A stretch of 50,632 nt of DNA. Source: Candidatus Omnitrophota bacterium. Its GTDB lineage: Bacteria > Omnitrophota > Gorgyraeia > Zapsychrales > Fredricksoniimonadaceae. Of this stretch, positions 44,636-50,632 are shown one piece after another. The stretch covers positions 1-50,632 of the forward strand of contig PEAF01000009.1 in NCBI GenBank assembly GCA_002753465.1. The letters are read 5' to 3'. A program made the position numbers and the translations under genes. Numbering within the stretch: position 1 is the first letter of the stretch; each line of letters starts with the position of its first letter. Below the pieces are notes generated by a model. The model had not been told where the DNA came from, did no database searches, and saw only the letters and a list, made by a program, of their open reading frames with translations.

Positions 44636-44664
44636 TTGTCTTAACTCTAGATAAGAGTTAAAAT
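44636..44664 (+). promoter_or_regulatory. Sigma-70-type promoter with overlapping palindrome
   Basis: TTGTCT (44636-44641) and TAAAAT (44659-44664) are spaced by 17 bases, matching the -35 and -10 consensus at 4 and 5 of 6 positions. A perfect inverted repeat, TTAACTCT-AGATA-AGAGTTAA (44641-44661), fills the spacer and overlaps the -10. This arrangement fits a repressor operator. It sits about 40 bases before the coiled-coil gene pair, in the longest non-coding stretch of the right half of the window. Confidence 0.45.
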
Positions 44665-44705
44665 ATAAAAAATATTATAAAATTACATTAAATGACAAGG
44701 ACTTG

Positions 44706-45590
44706 ATGCTTATGGGCAGAGTGTTGTTCGTTTTTCTTCTTTTTCTTGTTTTTATTCCGCGTTCATTGGCCGCCGAAATTATTAATATCAATTACAAATA
44801 TAAGGTTGCTTTTACCGATATGACCGAGAGCGAGGTCAAGCCTGGCGATCTTGTTTTGGTTGCGCTTCCTGACGGCGAAATGGCGCCGTTGAAGGTCCTT
44901 GAGACATTTCCGGTGATGGCTAAGTTGACCGTTGCTGACGGAGACAAGGCGATCACGGAACAGAAATTCGCATCGATCGTGGTCGGCAGCGTTGTTACGC
45001 CATCGAGCCAGGGTGCGCATGCGCCGCGGGTTGCCGTCAAGAAGCCTGCGCCTGCCGTCGAGCCTGAGGGGGTTTCTAAGGCCGAGGTGCCTGCGGGGAT
45101 CGAAACATATTCACCCGGAGCTGGCGGGCGGGATGCGGTGTCGCGCCCCAAGCCCGTCGACCGTGGCGCCGCCGATGCTGTTGATGTGCCGGCACCGGTC
45201 AGGTATGCCGCTGAAGACGCTTCTGCGGATCGCGGACGTATGGCAGCGATGGAGCAGCGCCTGGATCAGATGATGGCCAGTAATATCAAACTCACCGATA
45301 GCATTACTCAGTTGCTGACTGAAAAGAATTCCGCCGAGGCATTGGCGCGCGTCAAGGAGGCGGATGCGCTGACGGCCCGGAAGAAGGCGAATGATTTGGC
45401 GGACGTTAACGCGGAGCTTAACGCGCGGGTCCAGACGTTGACGGGGTCGGTTGACGCTTTGGCACAGGAAAAGGCAGCACAGCAGAAAGAGATCGCGGCG
45501 CTGAACGTAAGGTTGGGGGAGCTTAAGAAGAAGCTCACGAAGATGGTCGACATTGTCAACACCAATATGAAAGCCTATGAAAAACAATAA
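44706..45590 (+). CDS. Secreted coiled-coil protein of unknown function
   Basis: This protein is about 294 residues long. A signal peptide (hydrophobic core VLFVFLLFLVFIP, cleavage expected after RSLA) is followed by a compact domain (about residues 25-105, with KPGDLVLVALPDGEMAPLK). A proline- and alanine-rich linker comes next, and then from about residue 175 a long alpha-helical coiled coil rich in Ala, Lys, Glu and Leu. I do not recognise the family. AAGGA at 44697-44701 can serve ATG 44706 or 44712; the frame also reads from TTG 44703. It overlaps the giant gene by 14 bases in another frame, implying coupled expression and possibly a joint envelope structure. Confidence 0.7.
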   Translation: MLMGRVLFVFLLFLVFIPRSLAAEIININYKYKVAFTDMTESEVKPGDLVLVALPDGEMAPLKVLETFPVMAKLTVADGDKAITEQKFASIVVGSVVTPSSQGAHAPRVAVKKPAPAVEPEGVSKAEVPAGIETYSPGAGGRDAVSRPKPVDRGAADAVDVPAPVRYAAEDASADRGRMAAMEQRLDQMMASNIKLTDSITQLLTEKNSAEALARVKEADALTARKKANDLADVNAELNARVQTLTGSVDALAQEKAAQQKEIAALNVRLGELKKKLTKMVDIVNTNMKAYEKQ

Positions 45591-48500
45591 TCTATTCCTA
45601 GTCACTTTGATCGTGATCTTTTTAGCGTCCAATACGCCGTGCCCGTATGTTATGGCGTCGGATATGGGGGAGCTTGTCCGCAAGGATGAGATCTATTTTC
45701 TCCAGGAAGATCTTAAGGGGTTGAAAGACAAGCTTATTTCCCGGGAATCTGAACTTTCCAGGGTCACGGCGGATAAAGAGTCGCTGCGCCTGGCGCTGGA
45801 CTTTATAAAGACCGAGAAGGACCTGTTGCAGGCGCGTGTTGACCGTCTGCAGAAAGATGTTTTTGACCAGGAGCGCATCGTCGCTGAAAAGGTATCCCAG
45901 GCTACAACGGTGATCCAGGGGCAGGCCAGGCAGCTGGAGCAGGAGTTGAGGCTTGCCAAGATCAGTGTAGATCAGAAAAATGAACGGCTCTCAGACCTGA
46001 CAGCGCAGCAAACTGATCTGGCACAGCAGCTGATGATGGCTAAGGTGGAGCAGGATAAACTGCGTGCCGAGCTTGCCCGTATCAATGTGTCGCTTGCCGA
46101 CGCTAAAGTGGGCGTCGATGCGCGTGTGGCGGCTGAGCAGTCAATGTCCCAGGAAAAGATCAAACAGATCACAGCCTCCTTCGAGGGGCAGCTAAAGGGC
46201 GCTAAGGATGATGCGGCGCGGCTTAAGAACGATATTGCAGCGCGTGAAGCTGATATTGCGGCCGGGCTCAGGGAAAAGAAGGACCTTACGGATCTTTTGT
46301 CGGCGATGACCAGTGAAAAAGACGGTCTGGCGCTTAAGCTCAGCGGTGACAGTAGGGCTCTGGGCGAGAAGGTTGCTTTATTGCAAAAGAATTTGGAAGA
46401 GTGGCAGGCGAAGGCCAGCGAGAAGCAGGCGCGCATCGATGCGTTGCAGGCTGACAATGCGTCGGTCAAGAAGGCGTTGGCACAGGCCGATGCGGCCAGG
46501 GTTGACCTGGAAAGATCCATGGCAGCGCTAGCCGAGCAGGTCAAGGCATTCAAGGCCCAGCAGGCCAGTGCGGCGGCTGAGGGGGATCGGGCCGTGGCTT
46601 CTGTCCGTGCCGAGATGGATGCGCTGAAGCAAACCCTTACGGCTAAAGTGGCGGCGGCGAAACTGCCGCTGGAAGGCAAGCTGGCGCAATTGAGCGAACA
46701 GCTTAAGGATGCGCAGACGTCTGTTCCAGGCAAAGTTACCGAGGCGCGTAAACCTTTAGAGGATGCGATCGCCAAATTGAACGCGCAGCTCAAAGAATTA
46801 GATGCTTCTATTCCGTCAAAGATCGCTGAAGCGCGCAAGCCGCTGGAAGATAGGCTGGCGCAGCTTGGTGTGCAGGCCGAGAATCTGAGTGCGCAGTTAA
46901 AGGACCGTTCATCCACTGTTGCTGAAGTGTCTAGAGAGCGCGATGCCTTGCAGGCAGAGTTGAAAACGGCTCAGGCGCTCTCGGCCAAATTGACGGCGGG
47001 TTTGGTGCAGGCTCAGGCGGAGCTTAAGGGCGCTCAGGAAAAGGTGCCGGAGCAGCTGTCGCTGGTACGGATGCCGTTGGAGGCCAAGCTCGCTGAAGTC
47101 CAACAGGTGCTAAAGCAGTCTCAGGCCGAAGCACAGGAAAAGGCCGGCGCTTTAGCGAAGTTAAATGATCAGTGCCGCACCTTGCAGGACGAGCTTGCCG
47201 GGGTGGCCAAGTCTAAAGCATTGGTTGATCAGGAGTTAACTTCTGTGCAAGAGGCATTAAAGGCACAGAACTCGACGGTAGCGCAGCAAGTGGCTGATGC
47301 CAAGGAGCCTTTGCTGGAACAAATACAAACGCTAAAAACGCAACATGAAAATGCCGTTGATGCGGGTAAGCAGGCGGTCGCCACGGTGCGTGCCGAGCTG
47401 AGTGCTTTAGAGGCGTCGATGGCGTCGAAGATCGTTGAAGCGAAAAAGCCGCTCGAGGACAAGCTGGCGCAGTTAAGCGCTCAATCCGACAATCTGAGCG
47501 CTCAGTTAAAAGAACGTTCATCTGTCATTGCGGAAGTTTCTAAAGAGCGGGATGCGCTGAACGTTCAGTTGAAAGCAGCACAGGATCAGTCATCCAAATT
47601 AGCCGGCAGTTTAGCGCAGGCACAGGCCGCGCTTAAAGATACTCAGGATAAGATGCCGGGGCAGTTGGCGTCGGTGCGTGCTCCGCTCGAGGCGAAGGTC
47701 GCCGATGTTGAGCAGGGGTTGAAGCAGGCTCAGGCTGAGGTACAGGAAAAGGCCGCTGCTTTGGCGAAACTCAATGATCAGTATCGCGCCCTGCAGAATG
47801 AGCTGGGCGGGGTGGGGCAATCCAAGGCTTCTATCGAGAAAGAATTAATATCGGCGCAAGAGTCCTTGAAGGCGCTGAATGCGTTTATTCCGTCGAAGAT
47901 GGCTGAGGCACGCAAGCCGTTAGAGGATAAGCTGGCGCAGTTAGGGACTCAGTCTGAGCGTCTAACTGCTCAGTTAAAGGACAACGCCTCTGTTATCGCA
48001 GAAGTGTCTCAAGAGCGTGATGCGGTGAATGCCCAATTGAAGGCAGCACAAGAGCAGTCATCTAAATTGGCGGGAAGTTTAGCCCAGGCGCAGGCGGCAC
48101 TTAAAGAGGCCCAGGATAAGATGCCCGAGCAATTGGCGTCGGTGCGTGTACCTTTGGAGGCCAGGGTAGCTGAAGTGCAGCAGGGATTGAGGCAGGCCCA
48201 GGCGGAGGCTTTGGCTAAGGCGGATGCTTTGGTGAAGCTCAACGATCAGTATCGCACCCTGCAGAATGAGCTGGGTGGGGTGGGTCAATCCAAGGCTTCC
48301 ATTGAGAAAGAATTGATGTCGGCGCAGGAGTCCCTAAAAGCGCTGAATGCATCTATCCCGTCGAAGATCTCTGACGCGCGTAAACCGCTGGAAGATAAAC
48401 TGGCGCAGCTGAGCGAACAGCTGAAGGCTGTTGAGGCGTCTGTCCCGTCAAAGATCTCCGATGCCCGTAAGCCGTTGGAAGATAAGTTGGCGCTGTTAAG

Positions 48501-50632
48501 TGCTCAATCCGGAAATTTGAATAGCCAGTTAAAAAATAACGCAGCGCTTATTGTTGAAGTGTCTAAAGAGCGTGACGCGCTGAACGCTCAGTTGAAGGCG
48601 TCACAAGATCAGTCGGGCAAGTTGGCCGGCAGTTTGGCGCAGGCCCAGGCCGCGCTTAAAGATGCCCTTGATAAGATGCCGGGGCAGTTGGCATCGGTAC
48701 GTGCGCCGCTCGAGGCGAAGGTTGCCGATGTTGAGCAGGGCTTGAAACAGGCCCAGGCGGAGGCTTTGGCTAAGACGGATGCTTTAGTCAAGCTCAACGA
48801 TCAGTATCATGCCCTGCAGAATGAGCTTGGCGGTGTGAGCCAGTCCAAGGCATCTGTTGAAAAAGAATTAATATCAGCGCAAGAGTCTTTGAAGGCGCTG
48901 AATGCATCTATCCTGTCGAAGATCTCGGACGCACGTAAACCGCTGGAAGATAAGCTGGCGCAGCTGGGTGCCCAAAGTGAGAATTTAAATGCTCAGCTAA
49001 AAGACCGTTCTTCTGTTATCGCTGAAGTGTCTAAAGAGCGCGATGCTTTGAGTGCTCAGTTAAAGGCGTCACAAGATCAGTCGGGCAAGTTGGCTGGCAG
49101 TTTAGCTCAGGCCCAGGCCGCGCTTAAGGATGCTCAGGATAAAATGCCGGTGCAGTTGGCGTCGGCGCGTGCGCCGCTCGAGGCGAAGGTTGCCGAAGCT
49201 CAGCAGGGACTGAAACAGGCCCAGGCGGAAGCCTTGGCTAAGACGGATGCTTTAGTGAAGCTCAATGATCAGTACCATGCCTTGCAGAATGAGCTTGGCG
49301 GTGTGAGCCAGTCCAAGGCATCTGTTGAAAAAGAATTAATGTCAGCGCAAGAGTCTTTGAAGGCGCTGAATGCATCTATCCCGTCGAAGATCTCTGACGC
49401 GCGTAAGCCGTTGGAAGATAAGCTGGTGCAGCTGGGTGCCCAAAGTGAGAATTTAAATGCTCAGCTAAAGGACCGTTCTTCTGTTATCGCTGAAGTGTCT
49501 AAAGAGCGCGATGCTTTGAGTGCTCAGTTAAAGGCGTCACAAGATCAGTCGGGTAAATTGGCCGGCAGTTTGGCGCAGGCCCAGGCTACGCTTAAGGATG
49601 CTCAGGATAAGATGCCGGCGCAATTGGCGTCGTTGCGTGCGCCGCTCGAGGCGAAGGTGGCTGAAGTGCAGCAGGGCTTGAAACAGTCTCAGGCTGAGGC
49701 CTTGGCTAAGGCGGATGCTTTAGTGAAACTTAACGATCAGTACCATGCCTTGCAAAATGAGCTTGGCGGTGTGAACCAGTCCAGGGCTGCCATTGAAAAA
49801 GAATTAATGTCAGCGCAAGAGTCTTTGAAGGCGCTGAATGCATCTATCCCGTCGAAGATATCCGACGCACGTAAACCATTGGAAGATAAACTGGCGCAGC
49901 TGAACGAACAGCTGAAGGCTGTTGAGGCGTCTGTCCCGGATAAGGTTGCAGCGGCAAGGCAGCCTTTAGAGGATATGGTGGCGAAGCTTAATGCGCAATT
50001 AAAAGAGTTGGATGCGTCAATCCCGTCGAAGATTTCCGGCGCACGTAAACCGCTGGAAGATAAGCTGGCGCAGTTAAGTGTTCAAAGTGAGAATTTAAAT
50101 GCTCAGCTAAAGGATCGTTCTTCTGTTATTGCTGAAGTGTCGAAGGAGCGTGACGCGCTGAACGCACAGTTGAAGGCGTCACAAGATCAGTTGGGCAAGT
50201 TGGCCGGCAGTTTGGCGCAGGCCCAGGCTGCGCTTAAAGATGCTCTTGATAAGATGCCGGCGCAGTTGGCGTCTGTGCGGTTGCCACTTGAGGCGAAGGT
50301 TACGGAAGTGCAGCAAGGATTGAAACAGTCTCAGGCGGAAGCCTTGGCTAAGGCGGATGCTTTAGTGAAGCTCAACGATCAGTACCATGCCTTGCAGAAT
50401 GAACTTGGCGGCGTGAGCCAGTCCAGGGCTGCCATTGAAAAAGAATTAATGTCAGCGCAAGAGTCTTTGAAAGCGCTGAATGCATCTATCCCGTCGAAGA
50501 TCTCTGACGCGCGTAAACCGCTGGAAGATAAGCTGGCGCAGTTAAGTGTTCAAAGTGAGAATTTAAATGCTCAGCTAAAGGATCGTTCTTCTGTTATTGC
50601 TGAAGTGTCGAAGGAGCGTGACGCGCTGAACG
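45577..50632 (+). CDS. Giant secreted tandem-repeat coiled-coil protein, 3' end beyond the window
   Basis: The frame opens at ATG 45577 inside the end of the preceding gene and stays open for 1685 codons to the window edge. A signal peptide is visible (NNNLFLVTLIVIFLASNTP, then PYVMA). Residues about 30-350 are non-repetitive coiled coil. The rest is made of near-identical repeats with recurrent EVSKERDAL, KMPxQLASVRAPLEAK, NDQYHALQNELGG and ARKPLEDKLAQL. Composition is almost entirely helix-forming (A, K, E, Q, L) with no cysteines in the repeats. It is presumably an extended periplasmic or surface fibre. The size fits the giant coiled-coil proteins reported from Omnitrophota, but the total length is unknown. 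No catalytic domain is seen in the visible part. Confidence 0.9.
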   Translation, partial: MKNNNLFLVTLIVIFLASNTPCPYVMASDMGELVRKDEIYFLQEDLKGLKDKLISRESELSRVTADKESLRLALDFIKTEKDLLQARVDRLQKDVFDQERIVAEKVSQATTVIQGQARQLEQELRLAKISVDQKNERLSDLTAQQTDLAQQLMMAKVEQDKLRAELARINVSLADAKVGVDARVAAEQSMSQEKIKQITASFEGQLKGAKDDAARLKNDIAAREADIAAGLREKKDLTDLLSAMTSEKDGLALKLSGDSRALGEKVALLQKNLEEWQAKASEKQARIDALQADNASVKKALAQADAARVDLERSMAALAEQVKAFKAQQASAAAEGDRAVASVRAEMDALKQTLTAKVAAAKLPLEGKLAQLSEQLKDAQTSVPGKVTEARKPLEDAIAKLNAQLKELDASIPSKIAEARKPLEDRLAQLGVQAENLSAQLKDRSSTVAEVSRERDALQAELKTAQALSAKLTAGLVQAQAELKGAQEKVPEQLSLVRMPLEAKLAEVQQVLKQSQAEAQEKAGALAKLNDQCRTLQDELAGVAKSKALVDQELTSVQEALKAQNSTVAQQVADAKEPLLEQIQTLKTQHENAVDAGKQAVATVRAELSALEASMASKIVEAKKPLEDKLAQLSAQSDNLSAQLKERSSVIAEVSKERDALNVQLKAAQDQSSKLAGSLAQAQAALKDTQDKMPGQLASVRAPLEAKVADVEQGLKQAQAEVQEKAAALAKLNDQYRALQNELGGVGQSKASIEKELISAQESLKALNAFIPSKMAEARKPLEDKLAQLGTQSERLTAQLKDNASVIAEVSQERDAVNAQLKAAQEQSSKLAGSLAQAQAALKEAQDKMPEQLASVRVPLEARVAEVQQGLRQAQAEALAKADALVKLNDQYRTLQNELGGVGQSKASIEKELMSAQESLKALNASIPSKISDARKPLEDKLAQLSEQLKAVEASVPSKISDARKPLEDKLALLSAQSGNLNSQLKNNAALIVEVSKERDALNAQLKASQDQSGKLAGSLAQAQAALKDALDKMPGQLASVRAPLEAKVADVEQGLKQAQAEALAKTDALVKLNDQYHALQNELGGVSQSKASVEKELISAQESLKALNASILSKISDARKPLEDKLAQLGAQSENLNAQLKDRSSVIAEVSKERDALSAQLKASQDQSGKLAGSLAQAQAALKDAQDKMPVQLASARAPLEAKVAEAQQGLKQAQAEALAKTDALVKLNDQYHALQNELGGVSQSKASVEKELMSAQESLKALNASIPSKISDARKPLEDKLVQLGAQSENLNAQLKDRSSVIAEVSKERDALSAQLKASQDQSGKLAGSLAQAQATLKDAQDKMPAQLASLRAPLEAKVAEVQQGLKQSQAEALAKADALVKLNDQYHALQNELGGVNQSRAAIEKELMSAQESLKALNASIPSKISDARKPLEDKLAQLNEQLKAVEASVPDKVAAARQPLEDMVAKLNAQLKELDASIPSKISGARKPLEDKLAQLSVQSENLNAQLKDRSSVIAEVSKERDALNAQLKASQDQLGKLAGSLAQAQAALKDALDKMPAQLASVRLPLEAKVTEVQQGLKQSQAEALAKADALVKLNDQYHALQNELGGVSQSRAAIEKELMSAQESLKALNASIPSKISDARKPLEDKLAQLSVQSENLNAQLKDRSSVIAEVSKERDALN
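46650..46880 (+). repeat. First run of 29-residue modules in the giant protein
   Basis: Before the large repeats begin, the module KVxEARKPLEDxxAKLxxQL recurs three times in a row at 29-residue spacing, ending in SVPG, SIPS and then continuing into the first long unit. This is the same element that appears as the optional insert in later units, so it may be the ancestral building block. Confidence 0.7.
46924..50632 (+). repeat. 468-bp (156-residue) tandem repeat with extra 87-bp modules
   Basis: The codon run for EVSKERDA begins at 46924, 47533, 48001, 48556, 49024, 49492, 50134 and 50602. The successive distances are 609, 468, 555, 468, 468, 642 and 468 bases. The basic period is 468, and the longer intervals 555 and 642 equal 468 plus one or two units of 87 bases (29 residues, the module around ARKPLEDKLAQLSEQ). 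The first interval, 609, is irregular and the oldest-looking. All are multiples of three, so the frame is kept. Copies towards the right are nearly identical, which suggests recent expansion or homogenisation. Confidence 0.88.

Noticed and set aside
45972-46916. Long - strand ORFs opposite the giant gene, rich in Ser and Ala
   Set aside because: They are the complement of Ala-, Glu- and Leu-rich coiled-coil codons; the + strand has a signal peptide and an unbroken frame.
46924-50632. CRISPR-like regular repeats
   Set aside because: The repeats are coding, 468 bases long, in frame and without unique spacers.
1-50632. tRNA, rRNA, riboswitch or transposase genes
   Set aside because: Intergenic regions are too short and show no such structures or motifs; a cobalamin riboswitch was looked for before B12-related genes and none was recognised, though the region left of position 1 is not visible.

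Overview
This 50.6-kb window is bacterial, with moderate GC, long operons and small or overlapping intergenic gaps. It suggests an uncultured lineage of the Omnitrophota (OP3) type. That placement is an inference from three things: many B12-binding radical SAM genes, a very long signal-peptide-bearing coiled-coil gene, and envelope genes of the GT-C, SGNH and XrtA-type deacetylase kinds. No rRNA or other taxonomic marker is present.

Region 1 (5..37004, all on the + strand, spacing from 4-base overlaps to about 150 bases) reads as one very long operon or a few consecutive ones. It opens with a divergent B12-radical SAM protein, an FAD-dependent amine-oxidase-type enzyme and an extended SDR. 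The core is an array of ten closely related B12-binding radical SAM proteins of about 500 residues (starts 3772, 7456, 12954, 14583, 16096, 17619, 19145, 20703, 23655, 30021). All ten share an N-terminal block with GG-(I/V/M)-HP and a CX3CX2C cluster near residue 200. The first is fused to a second radical SAM domain, and the next gene is a free-standing copy of that second domain. Two genes (22265, 25301) are radical SAM enzymes with an N-terminal CxxC and CP(E/V)HG block, resembling the archaeal MJ0619/tetraether synthase family. Each follows an array member, so a two-gene unit appears to be duplicated. A 36-codon ORF at 28371 looks like the decayed start of one more array member. Between them lie a FemAB/GNAT-like transferase, a CapK/PaaK-like adenylate-forming ligase, a more distant B12-radical SAM protein, two GT-C-like membrane proteins, an SGNH hydrolase with an internal TPR block, a polysaccharide deacetylase, a GT2 glycosyltransferase and a membrane-anchored alkaline-phosphatase-superfamily enzyme.

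Region 2 (37005..40602, - strand) holds a sulfate adenylyltransferase pair (cysN, cysD) and a membrane-anchored sulfatase-family gene broken by one in-frame stop. Region 3 (40773..44489, + strand) holds a radical SAM protein, another B12-radical SAM protein and a NhaD-type antiporter.

Region 4 (44636..50632, + strand) starts with a promoter that overlaps an 8-bp palindrome. It continues with a secreted coiled-coil protein and then an open-ended giant gene (at least 1685 codons, no stop in the window) built of 156-residue repeats with extra 29-residue modules.

Working model (inference): the operon builds an unusual cell-envelope molecule, lipid- or glycan-linked. A series of B12-radical SAM enzymes would carry out C-methylation or ring and carbon rearrangement. 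The Tes-like enzymes would make C-C bonds, the ligase and FemAB protein would activate and attach acyl or aminoacyl groups, and the GT, SGNH, deacetylase and phosphodiesterase proteins would assemble and decorate the product at the membrane. No substrate can be read from the sequence.
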